40,381 bases of DNA from JACMNW01 sp031413495 (GCA_031413495.1 JANOFE010000162.1:1-40381); one strand, 5' to 3'. Shown: positions 16,353 through 25,241, numbered from the stretch's first letter. Notes: generated by a model not told the origin, from the sequence alone. Translations and numbers: made by a program.

Positions 16353-16427
16353 TGGGGCGTCGCCACGCGGTAAGGCATCGGTGTTTGGTACCGACATTCG
16401 GAGGGTCGATCCCTCCCGCCCCAGCCA
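16353..16427 (+). tRNA. tRNA-Gln(UUG), atypical at conserved positions
   Basis: A full cloverleaf folds. Acceptor TGGGGCG/CGCCCCA, anticodon stem TCGGT/ACCGA with loop GTTTGGT (anticodon TTG at 16385-16387), T stem GGAGG/CCTCC, discriminator G and encoded CCA. Several bases that are nearly invariant differ: position 14 is C instead of A (16366), position 32 is G, and the T loop reads GTCGATC instead of the TTC-purine-A pattern (G at 54). The stems are all intact and a good promoter precedes it. It may be a working divergent copy or a decaying one. Confidence 0.8.
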
Positions 16428-16457
16428 GTTCACAGACAGGCAGGTCCGCAAGTGGCG

Positions 16458-17576
16458 TTAATTGCGGCGTGCAAGCGCTTGGTTCATCAGGGAAAGAACC
16501 GCGTCCGACGGAACATCCTCCGCAACAAATGCGTCCCCGATGGCGCGCGCCAAGATAAACCGCAACTTGCCGTGTACGGCTTTTTTATCCTGCGCCATCA
16601 AAGACAGCAGTGCCTCGGCACCTGGCAGATCGCCGACGATATCAGCGATATCCGTTTTTAGACCCATCGCCCGCAAATGCGCGCGCACGCGGCTTGGGGC
16701 CTCTTGGCTGCACAAGCCAAGCTGTTGGCTAAGTTCAAAGGCAAGGGCGCATCCGATGGCCACGCCCTCACCGTGCAACAGGCGGTCGGAATATCCGGTG
16801 GCCGTTTCAAGCGCATGGCAAAAGGTGTGGCCAAGGTTCAACAGCGCTCGTTCGCCCTGTTCGGTTTCATCGCGCGATACGATGCCGGCTTTCATTTCGA
16901 CAGACCTGCGCACGGCATATTGGCGCGCGTCCAGGTCGCCTGCCGCAAGAGCGGGCCCAAGTTTTTCCAACCATTCAAAAAAGTTGGCATCGCCAAGCAG
17001 GCCGTATTTCACCACCTCGCCGTACCCTGACAAGAATTCGCGGGGGGTAAGGGTGCCCAAAACATCAATATCCGCCAACACAAGGCTTGGCTGATGGAAA
17101 GCACCGATCAGGTTTTTGCCCTGTCGGCTGTTGATACCGGTCTTTCCACCAACCGAACTGTCAACCTGCGCCAACAATGTGGTGGGTATCTGCACAAAGC
17201 GCACACCCCGGCGCAGTATTGCGGCGGCAAAACCAGCCAGATCGCCGACAACACCACCGCCAAATGCAACAATCACGTCGCCGCGTTCAACCTTCTGTTC
17301 CAGCAGCCATTCAACCGTCCGCTCGGCCTGTTGCCAGCCTTTTGTGGCTTCGCCCGGCGGCAATGCAAGCGCCGTCATCAGAATGCCCTGTGCCAGCAGC
17401 GGTTCGGCCAAACGCACAAGATGGGCCGCAGCCACGGTTTCGTCGGTGATCACCGCAACTTTCGGGCGGTTAAGAAGCGGGGCAATATCATCCGCAACAC
17501 GCGACAGCAGACCGCGCCCAATACGCACCTCATAGCTGCGTGGGCCAAGGTTCACCTCGACTACATCAACCGTCAT
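16458..17576 (-). CDS. aroB: 3-dehydroquinate synthase
   Basis: Second step of the shikimate pathway: cyclises DAHP to 3-dehydroquinate using NAD and a divalent metal, in the cytosol. 372 residues, as usual. Motifs include the NAD-binding GGGVVGDLAGFAAAI (about residues 102-116), PTTLLAQVDSSVGGKTGIN (128-146), KNLIGAFHQP, and the metal ligands in LLNLGHTFCHALE and LLHGEGVAIGC. The ATG overlaps the aroK stop (ATGA), so the two are translationally coupled. Its 3' end is convergent with the tRNA-Gln gene. Confidence 0.97.
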   Translation of the reverse strand: MTVDVVEVNLGPRSYEVRIGRGLLSRVADDIAPLLNRPKVAVITDETVAAAHLVRLAEPLLAQGILMTALALPPGEATKGWQQAERTVEWLLEQKVERGDVIVAFGGGVVGDLAGFAAAILRRGVRFVQIPTTLLAQVDSSVGGKTGINSRQGKNLIGAFHQPSLVLADIDVLGTLTPREFLSGYGEVVKYGLLGDANFFEWLEKLGPALAAGDLDARQYAVRRSVEMKAGIVSRDETEQGERALLNLGHTFCHALETATGYSDRLLHGEGVAIGCALAFELSQQLGLCSQEAPSRVRAHLRAMGLKTDIADIVGDLPGAEALLSLMAQDKKAVHGKLRFILARAIGDAFVAEDVPSDAVLSLMNQALARRN

Positions 17577-18121
17577 AGTGCCACCTCTTCCAGAACGTCT
17601 GATCTGGTGGCCAAAGCCTGTGCAACACGCTGCGCCATCTGATCGACACTCAGATCGCCCGCGCTATCAACAACCAGATCGGCACCCGAATAAAACACCT
17701 CACGCTGCGCCGAAAGCATCACCAGCGTCTCTCGGGGATTGGACGTGCGCAGCAAAGGCCGGGTTGTTTTATGGCGCACGCGCTGCCACAAAAGTTCGAT
17801 ATCCGCCCGCAGCCAGACCGATATGCCCGCATCATGGATCAGTTGCCTGTTGCCCTGCGACAGGAATGCCCCGCCGCCCGTTGACAAAATGCAAGGCGTG
17901 CCGCGCAAAAGCCGGGCCAGAACTTCGGTTTCACGGGCCCGAAAGAACGCCTCTCCGTCGCGTTCAAAAATCTCGGCGATACTGCGATTTGCAGCCGATA
18001 CGATTTCGTCATCTGAATCAAGAAATGGCACGCCCAAAACTTTTGCCAGCGCAGTGCCAACAGCCGTTTTACCGGCCCCCATCATGCCAATCATCACAAC
18101 CGTTTTTTTCAATCGCCCCAT
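17573..18121 (-). CDS. aroK: Shikimate kinase
   Basis: Phosphorylates shikimate with ATP, the fifth step of the shikimate pathway. The conserved body starts MGRLKKTVVMIGMMGAGKTAVG; the P-loop is GMMGAGKT, the shikimate-binding region is DSDDEI with FRARETEVL, and GGGAFL follows. A lid region RPLL is present. I place the start at 18121 (182 residues), the closest ATG to the conserved fold; in-frame ATGs at 18145 and 18193 would add 8 or 24 residues, and none has a strong ribosome site. Pairing with aroB is standard for this pathway. Confidence 0.92.
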   Translation of the reverse strand: MGRLKKTVVMIGMMGAGKTAVGTALAKVLGVPFLDSDDEIVSAANRSIAEIFERDGEAFFRARETEVLARLLRGTPCILSTGGGAFLSQGNRQLIHDAGISVWLRADIELLWQRVRHKTTRPLLRTSNPRETLVMLSAQREVFYSGADLVVDSAGDLSVDQMAQRVAQALATRSDVLEEVAL

Positions 18122-18301
18122 TGGACCGCAGGCCCCCGCACACATTTCAATCACGCCAAGCCCATTTGTTTGCAGCGGGCAATCGCCGAACATAATCTTT
18201 CTTTCTTGAATGGCGTGAACTCTGCCGAATTGCCATATACAATCGACCAAACAGCGCGCCAGATTACCGCGTCGCACAGAAACTGCAGGAGGATTGTCGG
18301 C

Positions 18302-18436
18302 ATGATGCGTCTATTCAAAGTGTTGCTAACACTCGCGATACTTGGATTGGCCGGATTGTCGGGCTATGCCTATTTGGGCAATCTGTCGCCCCAGCAAAAT
18401 GAAATCAGGCAGCCGGTGGTGTTGAATGCCGATTAA
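18302..18436 (+). CDS. Small membrane protein upstream of xerD locus
   Basis: A 44-residue protein, MMRLFKVLLTLAILGLAGLS then GYAYLGNLSPQQNEIRQPVVLNAD: one membrane helix and a short polar tail predicted to face the periplasm. AGGAGGA lies eight bases before the first ATG, a near-ideal ribosome site that marks it as a real gene. It overlaps the next coding sequence by 11 bp, so it is probably the first gene of a three-gene unit with the 513-residue exported protein and xerD. Function unknown. Confidence 0.8.
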   Translation: MMRLFKVLLTLAILGLAGLSGYAYLGNLSPQQNEIRQPVVLNAD

Positions 18437-19967
18437 GACGGGTATTAGCTTCGTGTGGGTGCTGGCCGCGTGCCTGTCGGTTGGACAGGCGGCGCAGGCA
18501 GAAGCGCCCCTGTCAGCGATTGATTGGCTTTCGCAATCGGTATCAGCGCCCGTTGCAACCCCGTTGCCTGCTGAACCGGCCGTAGCGGGCAATGCCCTTC
18601 CCAGCACCGTGGCGGTTTCAGTGATAGGCGGGCCATCACCCGATGCGGTAGGTTTGTTGTCATCGCAAGTGACCGGCCTGCCCCGCAATCTTTGGGGGCT
18701 GGGGCTGACCGAAGAAATTGCGGCCCTTGTTACGGCAGAACGCGTTGATACTTTGCCCGCGCTGCAGCAATTGCTGATCACGGTGCTGCTGGCCGAGGCG
18801 GACGCGCCCGCCGATGCGGGCACCCGTGGCACGCTGTTGTTATCGCGCATCGACAAGTTGCTGGATATGGGCGCGCTGGACCAAGCCGAGGCCCTGCTTG
18901 CCGCCAGCGGATCAACGGAAGCGGATCTGTTTCGACGCAGCTTTGATGTGGCCTTGCTGACCGGATCGGAAGATGCCGCCTGCGAAAAAATGCAGACCGC
19001 GCCCAATCTTGCACCGACGTTTCCAGCGCGGATATTTTGTCTGGCGCGGTCCGGGGATTGGAACGCGGCGGCGCTGGCGCTGCGCACAGGGCAGGCCTTG
19101 GGCTACGTCACCCCCGAGGACGACGCCCTGCTTGCGCGGTTTTTGGACCCGGATTTGTTTGAAGGCGAACCGCCGCCGCCTGCCCCCCAAAAGCCAACGC
19201 CATTGGTCTGGCGCATGTTCGCGGCCATCGGCGAGCCGTTGCCGACCAACAATCTTCCGGTCGCCTTTGCGCATGCCGAATTGCAAGACACATCCGGCTG
19301 GAAAGCACAGATCGAGGCCGCAGAACGCTTGGTCCGGGCCGGGGCAATTTCACCTAATGTGTTGCTGGCACTTTATACCGACCGGCGGCCAGCGGCATCA
19401 GGCGGCGTGTGGGACCGGGTTGATGCCATCCAAGATTTCGAGGCCGCCCTGCAAAAGGCCGATGCTTTGGCCATCAGCCGTGCATTGCCAATTGTGTGGG
19501 CACAGATGATTGCGGTGGAACTTGAGGTGCCCTTTGCCACACTTTATGGACAGGCCCTTGCACAGCAAAAGCTTGACGGCGAGGCCAGCAAATTGGCGTT
19601 TCGGATCGGGTTGTTGTCGGACCAATATGAACGCATCGCCACGGCGCGCTTAGCTGTGGACCCAGCCGAGGCGTTCCTGATCACTTTGGCGCGCGGAAAG
19701 GTGGCCGATGCGGTGGCCCCCGACAGCTTGGGTCGGGCGATTGCCCCGGCGTTTGACGATCCAAAGCCCGCGCCAGAGGCCCTGGTGTTGCTGGAACAAG
19801 GCAGGCTTGGCGAGGCGGTTCTGATGGCGATCGACCGTGTCGGGCGCGGCGTGCAGGGGGATCTGCGCGGCGTGACCGAAGGCCTGTCCCTGCTGCGCCA
19901 TGTGGGCCTTGAAGATGTCGCACGGCGCACGGCGCTTGAGTTGATGCTGCTGGAGCGGCGGGGCTGA
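18426..19967 (+). CDS. Exported alpha-helical protein, unknown function
   Basis: A 513-residue protein with signal peptide (MPIKTGISFVWVLAACLSVG...AAQAEA, cut around residue 26). The mature part is Ala/Leu-rich and almost entirely helical, with repeated helix pairs such as LGLTEEIAALVTAERVDTLPALQQLL and GALDQAEALLAASGS that recall TPR or Sel1-type solenoids, although I cannot fit a strict consensus. A Pro-rich linker (FEGEPPPPAPQKPTPLVW) lies near residue 245. It overlaps the small membrane protein gene by 11 bp and precedes xerD by 6 bp. A periplasmic scaffold role is a guess. Confidence 0.75.
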   Translation: MPIKTGISFVWVLAACLSVGQAAQAEAPLSAIDWLSQSVSAPVATPLPAEPAVAGNALPSTVAVSVIGGPSPDAVGLLSSQVTGLPRNLWGLGLTEEIAALVTAERVDTLPALQQLLITVLLAEADAPADAGTRGTLLLSRIDKLLDMGALDQAEALLAASGSTEADLFRRSFDVALLTGSEDAACEKMQTAPNLAPTFPARIFCLARSGDWNAAALALRTGQALGYVTPEDDALLARFLDPDLFEGEPPPPAPQKPTPLVWRMFAAIGEPLPTNNLPVAFAHAELQDTSGWKAQIEAAERLVRAGAISPNVLLALYTDRRPAASGGVWDRVDAIQDFEAALQKADALAISRALPIVWAQMIAVELEVPFATLYGQALAQQKLDGEASKLAFRIGLLSDQYERIATARLAVDPAEAFLITLARGKVADAVAPDSLGRAIAPAFDDPKPAPEALVLLEQGRLGEAVLMAIDRVGRGVQGDLRGVTEGLSLLRHVGLEDVARRTALELMLLERRG

Positions 19968-19973
19968 CCGAGC

Positions 19974-20909
19974 ATGACCGTACAGACATCCCGCTGGATT
20001 TCGATCTTTCTGGAAGCACAGGCCGCCGAATTGGGGGCTGCGCGCAATACTTTGCTGGCTTACGGTCGTGATTTGAAGGATTTCGCAGGTTGGCTGGACC
20101 GGCGACGGCATGATTTTGCAACGGCCATGCAGGGCGATGTTGAAAATTATCTGATCTTTTGTGCGGCGGAAGGTTTGTCAAAAGCAACACGTGCGCGGCG
20201 ATTGTCGGCGATCCGGCAGATGTACCGGTTTGCGCATGACGAAGGCTGGCGGGCTGATAACCCGGCCCTGCGTCTGAAAGGGCCGGGCCGCGACCAACGC
20301 CTTCCCGGCACGCTTGACCACGCCGAGGTGGAGGCGTTGCTGCTGGCCGCCAAAGGATATGGTCGTGCAGATGTTGATCGCAAACGCAATTGCGCGCTGC
20401 TGGAACTGCTTTACGCGACCGGCATGCGCGTGTCCGAACTGGTGGAACTGCCGGTCGCGGCAGTGCGCGGCGCGCCTCGGATGATCCTGGTGCGCGGCAA
20501 AGGCGATAAGGAACGCATGGTGCCCCTGTCACCGCCCGCCATTGCGGCACTGGCCGATTGGCTGGTCATGCGCGACCGCGACGACGATCTGGCGCGCCTG
20601 ACGGGCAAGGTGCAGTCGAAGTTTTTGTTTCCGGGGCCGGGTGTGGCGGGTCACTTGACCCGTCAGCATTTCTATTTGCTGATCAAGGATATTGCTGCGG
20701 CGGGAGGTGTCTCGCCTGCCAAGGTGACACCGCATACCCTGCGCCATGCGTTTGCCACGCATCTTCTGGCGGGCGGGGCCGATCTGCGCGCCATCCAGAT
20801 GCTGCTGGGCCATGCCGATGTCGCCACGACCGAGATTTACACCCATGTGCTGGACGAACACCTGAAAGAACTGGTGTTGGAACATCACCCTTTGGCAAAG
20901 AAACCTTAG
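19974..20909 (+). CDS. xerD: Tyrosine recombinase XerD
   Basis: Site-specific recombinase that resolves chromosome dimers at dif with XerC, at the division septum. 311 residues, family length. The N-terminal SAM-like DNA-binding domain is at about 8-95. Catalytic residues are all visible: Arg152 (ATGMRVSE), Lys176 (RGKGDKE), His254 and Arg257 (HTLRHAFATHLL), His280 (LLGHAD) and the nucleophile Tyr289 (TTEIYTHV). Its place in a conserved shikimate/HerA neighbourhood and the lack of phage genes argue for the housekeeping enzyme rather than an integrase. Confidence 0.93.
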   Translation: MTVQTSRWISIFLEAQAAELGAARNTLLAYGRDLKDFAGWLDRRRHDFATAMQGDVENYLIFCAAEGLSKATRARRLSAIRQMYRFAHDEGWRADNPALRLKGPGRDQRLPGTLDHAEVEALLLAAKGYGRADVDRKRNCALLELLYATGMRVSELVELPVAAVRGAPRMILVRGKGDKERMVPLSPPAIAALADWLVMRDRDDDLARLTGKVQSKFLFPGPGVAGHLTRQHFYLLIKDIAAAGGVSPAKVTPHTLRHAFATHLLAGGADLRAIQMLLGHADVATTEIYTHVLDEHLKELVLEHHPLAKKP

Positions 20910-21007
20910 CGCTTGGCAGGCAAATGTGGATGCCGGTATTGTCGAAAGACAGGCGTCAAATCAAAAGCCTGAACTGTGTTTGGCGATACTATACCGTCGG
21001 ACACACT

Positions 21008-22558
21008 TTAGCGTCGCGATCCGAAAAGTGACCCCAAAACACCCCGCACAATGGCTTGCCCGCCTTTGGTGCCAAGCTGGCGGGCGAAGCTTTTGGCGAA
21101 GGTGGTGCCAATGGAATCGCCCCGGCTTTTGGCGGCAGGTTTTGGGGTGGCTGCTCTGTTTTCATCATAGCGGTGCGCCGATTTGAAGTCATCAAAGTTG
21201 ATGCGCAGATCGCCCTCTTGCGGCTTTGCTTGCGCGGCTGCGTCACGGGCTGCGGCGTCTGATTTCGCACGAAGGCGCTCGTAGGCGGACTCGCGGTCAA
21301 CCAATGCATCGTATTTACCCTGCATTGGCGATGCCGCCATCAGGGCCGCACGCGTTGCCGGATCAATCGGGCCAAGCTGTGATGATGGCGGGCGCACCAG
21401 CGTGCGCTCTACAATGCCGGGTATGCCTTTCAGTTCCAGAAACGAGGTCACAGCCTCGCCCGTGCCGACATCGCGAATGGCCTCTTCGGTGGCAAAGCGG
21501 GGGTTTGACCGATAGGTATCGGATGCCATCCGCAGATCTTTTTGGTCTTTGGCGGTGAAAGCACGCAAAGCATGTTGCACGCGGTTGCCAAGCTGACCCA
21601 AAATATTCTCTGGCACATCGGCCGGATTTTGGGTGATGAAATAGACGCCAACGCCCTTGGACCGGATCAAGCGCGCCACCTGTTCTACCTTCGATACCAA
21701 GGCTTTGGGTGCGTCTTGAAACAGCAAATGCGCTTCGTCAAAAAAGAACACCAGCTTTGGTTTGTCGGGATCACCAATTTCGGGAAGGTTTTCGAACAGT
21801 TCCGACAACAGCCACAACAGGAATGTCGCATAAAGCCGCGGCGATGACATCAGGCGGTCGGCGGCCAGAATGTTAATCCGCCCTGCCCCAGTCTCATCGC
21901 AGACCATCAGGTCGGCCAGGTCCAGCGCGGGTTCGCCAAACAACTGAGCGCCGCCTTCGTTTTCCAGCACCAGCAAACGGCGCTGGATGGCCCCGATAGA
22001 GGCGGTGGACACAAGACCGTATCTTGTGCTGATCTCGGACGCATTTTCGCCAATGAACACCAAAAGCGCCTGCAGGTCTTTCAGATCCAGAACCGGCAGT
22101 TGTTCTTCGTCGGCAAGGCGGAAGGCGACGTTTAACACGCCTTCCTGCGGTTCGGTCAGCTCCAGCAAACGTGACAGCAACAAGGGGCCCATTTCAGCGA
22201 CGGTTGCCCGGACCGGATGACCCTTTTCGCCGAACAAATCCCAGAACGTGACGGGAAAAGTCCGATATTCAAGTGTGTGACCAATGGTCTGACAGCGGGC
22301 CATGAACGCGTCATGCAACTTGTGACTTGCTGATCCAGCGGCCCCCATGCCCGAAACATCGCCCTTCACATCCGACAAAAAGACGGGGACGCCTGCGGCA
22401 GAAAACCCTTCCGCTAAAATTTGCAGCGTCACGGTTTTGCCGGTGCCGGTGGCCCCCGCAATCAACCCATGCCGGTTGCCGTATTTCAAAAGCAGGGATT
22501 GCGGTAAGGCATAGCCTTCACCGCCGCCGCCTACGAAAATGCTGTCTTCACCGCTCAC
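21008..22558 (-). CDS. HerA-like ATPase, DUF853 family (YjgR)
   Basis: Hexameric-type P-loop ATPase of the HerA/FtsK superfamily; family members are putative DNA translocases of uncertain function. It is 516 residues from a GTG start chosen because GGAGGA lies six bases upstream; the ATG-like opening at 22606 has none. Order: FVGGGGEGYALPQ (N-terminal beta barrel), Walker A GATGTGKTV (about residue 36), Walker B LVFFFDEAHLLF (about 270), the arginine-bearing FITQNPADVPENILGQLGNRVQHALRAFTAKD, and a basic C-terminal tail. Convergent with xerD. Confidence 0.9.
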   Translation of the reverse strand: MSGEDSIFVGGGGEGYALPQSLLLKYGNRHGLIAGATGTGKTVTLQILAEGFSAAGVPVFLSDVKGDVSGMGAAGSASHKLHDAFMARCQTIGHTLEYRTFPVTFWDLFGEKGHPVRATVAEMGPLLLSRLLELTEPQEGVLNVAFRLADEEQLPVLDLKDLQALLVFIGENASEISTRYGLVSTASIGAIQRRLLVLENEGGAQLFGEPALDLADLMVCDETGAGRINILAADRLMSSPRLYATFLLWLLSELFENLPEIGDPDKPKLVFFFDEAHLLFQDAPKALVSKVEQVARLIRSKGVGVYFITQNPADVPENILGQLGNRVQHALRAFTAKDQKDLRMASDTYRSNPRFATEEAIRDVGTGEAVTSFLELKGIPGIVERTLVRPPSSQLGPIDPATRAALMAASPMQGKYDALVDRESAYERLRAKSDAAARDAAAQAKPQEGDLRINFDDFKSAHRYDENRAATPKPAAKSRGDSIGTTFAKSFARQLGTKGGQAIVRGVLGSLFGSRR

Positions 22559-22780
22559 GCCTATTCCTCCACCGCTGTCCAAAGCCGGTTTGGCGAAAAG
22601 GGCCATCCCTGCGTTCGTAATGAAAATACATTGTTAACCCCTTTGTGCCAGTGTTGATCGTGCAGGGGCGGCACATATCCCGCAACTGCGATTTGCGTCC
22701 TCCCTGTTTGACTTGCCGCGCCCTTGAAAAGGCGTGGTTTTTTTTGAAAACAATTCACAAAACAACCTGCGGTTTTTGTG

Positions 22781-22809
22781 TTGACGCAACCGGCGTTCAG
22801 CCGTAGTTT
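22781..22809 (+). promoter_or_regulatory. Sigma-70-type promoter upstream of the ialB leader
   Basis: TTGACG (22781-22786) and TAGTTT (22804-22809) with 17-bp spacing. Transcription would begin near 22816 and run into the hairpins below. Confidence 0.55.
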
Positions 22810-22815
22810 CGCCGC

Positions 22816-22882
22816 ATAAAGTCGGCCAGTCCGACAGGGAGCAATAATGAATGGGAAAAGGGCCGGTCTTCCGGCCCTTTTT
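22816..22882 (+). ncRNA. Candidate short leader RNA or sRNA ending in a terminator
   Basis: From the predicted start the transcript has a small hairpin GTCGG/CCGAC (22821-22835), a single-stranded stretch with AGGGAG and AATAATG, then a strong terminator: AAAAGGGCCGG (22856-22866) pairing with CCGGCCCTTTT (22871-22881) around TCTT. This would give an RNA of about 67 nt, either an independent sRNA or an attenuated leader of the IalB gene, whose ATG is 140 bases further on. Confidence 0.5.
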
Positions 22883-23022
22883 CAGTTCAGGCGACCGTCA
22901 TGTTTCAGGATCTGGCAGTTTCCCGCCGTGCGCGCGCGCGCCACCCCGCTTTTCGGGCCTGACTTCGGAAAAAAGTCATGCTACATCGCGACCAACCGCA
23001 TCAGGACCAGACAGGACTGTTC

Positions 23023-23688
23023 ATGAAAAAATCACCCTTTATGCTTGCACTTTTGCTTTGTTTGACTGCCATTTCGCCAGGGCATGCCCAGGAAGCCACC
23101 GCCCCGGCGGATCCTGCGGTCACGACCGACACCGCACCCCAAGGCGATGCGGCAACTGGAACCGATCTTTCACTTGGCACCGAAGTGGGGGGCGCCGATG
23201 GCCCGGGCAGCACCTATGTTGCCGCCAATTTTGACAGCTGGGAGCAACGCTGTGTGCGCGCTGCAGAAGGCGGTGTTGATACCTGCCAGCTTTACCAACT
23301 GCTGAAAGATGCCAAGGGCAATTCAGTTGCGGAAATTACAATGTTTGGTTTGCCCGCAGGCCAGGAAGCCGCCGCAGGTGCGACCGTTATTGCGCCGCTC
23401 GAGACGCTGTTGACAGAAGGTCTGCTGCTGCAGGTCGATACCGGAAAGGCAAAAGCCTATCCTTTTACCTGGTGTTCCACGATCGGTTGTGTGGCGCGCA
23501 TCGGCCTGACGGCTGGCGAAGTGGAGGCGTTAAAGAAGGGCGCAAAAGCAACCCTGACCATCGTGCCGGTGGTGGCACCAACGGAAAAAGTGTTGCTTGA
23601 TGTCTCGTTGAAGGGCTTCACTGCCGGGTTCACAGCGGTAAATGACATCAATGCCAAAGCCGACGCCGCAGCACCCCCGGCCCCCTAA
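23023..23688 (+). CDS. IalB-family (invasion-associated locus B) exported protein
   Basis: A 221-residue periplasmic protein of the IalB family; the family name comes from Bartonella, but free-living alphaproteobacteria carry many copies of unclear function. The signal peptide is MKKSPFMLALLLCLTAISPGHA, then a Pro/Ala/Thr-rich linker to about residue 65. The IalB domain follows: FDSWEQRCVRAAEGGVDTCQLYQ, GLPAGQE-like strand, and FTWCSTIGCVARIGLT with the second cysteine pair, probably disulfides. A weak ribosome site and the upstream hairpin suggest regulated expression. A terminator closes it. Confidence 0.88.
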   Translation: MKKSPFMLALLLCLTAISPGHAQEATAPADPAVTTDTAPQGDAATGTDLSLGTEVGGADGPGSTYVAANFDSWEQRCVRAAEGGVDTCQLYQLLKDAKGNSVAEITMFGLPAGQEAAAGATVIAPLETLLTEGLLLQVDTGKAKAYPFTWCSTIGCVARIGLTAGEVEALKKGAKATLTIVPVVAPTEKVLLDVSLKGFTAGFTAVNDINAKADAAAPPAP

Positions 23689-23711
23689 CGACAACAAAGA
23701 AATTGTTTTGA

Positions 23712-23737
23712 CGCCACCCCGAAACGGGTGGCGTTTT
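23712..23737. terminator. Terminator between IalB gene and ketoacyl synthase gene
   Basis: CGCCACCC (23712-23719) pairs with GGGTGGCG (23726-23733) around CGAAAC and is followed by TTTT on the plus strand. It serves the IalB gene; on the minus strand the T tract is poorer. Confidence 0.88.
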
Positions 23738-23741
23738 GCAT

Positions 23742-24950
23742 TCAGGCCCGGCGCAAGGCCAAAACAGCGTTCAAGCCGCCAAACGCAAACGCATTCGACA
23801 GGCAAACGTCAACCTTTGCGTCGCGCGCCGTGTTGGGGACCACATCCAACGCGCATTCGGGATCGGGTTCTTCATAGCCAATGGTCGGCGCAATCACCCC
23901 GTCGCGCAGCGCCATGATGCAGGCCAGCAATTCCACCGCCCCTGTGCCGCCGATCAGATGACCATGCATGGATTTGGTCGAAGATATCATCAAACGGTCG
24001 GCATGATGGCCAAAAACATCTGCCACCGCCGCACATTCGGTTTTATCGTTGGCAGCCGTACCAGTGCCGTGTGCGTTGATATAGCCTACATCTGTGCCAT
24101 TGATCTTTGCGTCGCGCAGCGCGCCCGAGATTGCCCGCGCAGCCCCTTGTTTGGATGGCATCACAATATCGGCGGCGTCTGACGTCATGGCAAACCCGAT
24201 CACTTCGGCCAGAATGTCCGCCCCGCGCGCACGGGCATGCTCATAATCTTCAAACACGAAGACTGCGGCCCCTTCACCCTGCACCATGCCATTGCGATTA
24301 AGCGAGAAGGGGCGGCAGGCGTCCTTGGACATAACACGCAGACCTTCCCACGCCTTGATACCACCAAAGCACAGCATGGATTCCGATCCACCCGTCAGCA
24401 TGACCTTTGCCCCACCTGCCCGCACCATTTGAAAAGCCAATCCCATCGCATGGTTGGAACTGGCGCAGGCGGTGGCCACGGTAAAGCTGGGGCCTTTTAG
24501 GTTGAACTCCATCGACAAATGGCTTGCGGCCGCGTTGTTCATCAGTTTCGGCACCACAAACGGGTGCACGCGGTTTTTACCTTCTTCATAGACAGCACGG
24601 TAATTGTCATCCCAGGTGTTGACCCCGCCGCCTGCGGTGCCAAGTACCACGCCCGCATCGTAGCCAAGGCGACCATCGAAATTTAACCCAGACTGGGCGA
24701 CGGCCTGCCGCGCCGACAGCAGCGTGAACTGGGTGAACTTATCGTACAGAACAATCTGTTGACGGTTGAAATACGCCTCTGGATCCCATTTATGCACCTG
24801 CCCGCCGATCTGGATCGACAGCCGGTCCTTGTCGCGGATATCCAGCTCCGTAATGCCGCAGCGGCCCTCGCGAAAGGCGGCAAGTGTGCCCGGCACATCA
24901 TGCGCAAGGGCGTTGACAGTGCCCGCCCCGGTGATCACGACGCGGTTCAT
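23742..24950 (-). CDS. Beta-ketoacyl-ACP synthase (FabF-like, envelope lipid cassette)
   Basis: Elongating ketoacyl-ACP synthase of the thiolase fold, 402 residues. The Cys-His-His triad is visible: Cys162 (VATACASSNHAMG), His294 (INAHGTGTAANDKTE) and His331 (KSMHGHLIGGTGAVE). The sequence departs from a housekeeping FabF (opening MNRVVITGAGTVNALAHDV, and SNHAMG after the Cys), which suggests a special-purpose synthase. It overlaps the ACP gene by 4 bp and follows lpxD, so it likely makes or extends an acyl chain on that carrier for lipid A or another envelope lipid. The product is not known. Confidence 0.88.
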   Translation of the reverse strand: MNRVVITGAGTVNALAHDVPGTLAAFREGRCGITELDIRDKDRLSIQIGGQVHKWDPEAYFNRQQIVLYDKFTQFTLLSARQAVAQSGLNFDGRLGYDAGVVLGTAGGGVNTWDDNYRAVYEEGKNRVHPFVVPKLMNNAAASHLSMEFNLKGPSFTVATACASSNHAMGLAFQMVRAGGAKVMLTGGSESMLCFGGIKAWEGLRVMSKDACRPFSLNRNGMVQGEGAAVFVFEDYEHARARGADILAEVIGFAMTSDAADIVMPSKQGAARAISGALRDAKINGTDVGYINAHGTGTAANDKTECAAVADVFGHHADRLMISSTKSMHGHLIGGTGAVELLACIMALRDGVIAPTIGYEEPDPECALDVVPNTARDAKVDVCLSNAFAFGGLNAVLALRRA

Positions 24951-25213
24951 GTGACCTTGGACGCGATCAACTTTTCGACGGCGGCAACCATGGCCGCGAC
25001 GGATGAGATATCGAAATCCGACTGCGTTGGTTCATTGGCGTTGAAAGGAACCGACACATCAAACGCCTCTTCTATGGCAAAGATCGATTCCACCAGACCC
25101 AGGCTGTCAATCCCCAGGCTTGCAAGGGTGCTGTCCAGTTTTACATCTTCCACATCAAGCACGGCCTGTTCAGCGATGATTGCAATCACTTTTGTTTGTA
25201 TGTCTGTCGGCAT
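24947..25213 (-). CDS. Dedicated acyl carrier protein
   Basis: An 88-residue carrier protein with the phosphopantetheine attachment site at Ser37 in LASLGIDSLGLVESIFAIEE. It is acidic and four-helical like AcpP, but helix sequences such as VSVPFNANEPTQSDFD differ from the housekeeping protein. Sandwiched between lpxD (28 bp gap) and the ketoacyl synthase (4-bp overlap), it is the carrier of this cassette. It is shorter than the very-long-chain AcpXL-like reading I first considered, and nothing here shows chain length. Confidence 0.9.
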   Translation of the reverse strand: MPTDIQTKVIAIIAEQAVLDVEDVKLDSTLASLGIDSLGLVESIFAIEEAFDVSVPFNANEPTQSDFDISSVAAMVAAVEKLIASKVT

Positions 25214-25241
25214 TTTCTATCCCGTTCTTCTGCGCGACGAC

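Noticed and set aside
19974..20909. Phage or island integrase
   Set aside because: Sequence and length fit housekeeping XerD; no attachment repeats, phage genes or transposase lie nearby.
22851..23234. Possible gene starting in the IalB leader (frames from 22848 or 22851)
   Set aside because: The frame runs straight through the terminator hairpin and then overlaps IalB; composition is Arg/Pro-rich. A leader peptide is not excluded but not supported.
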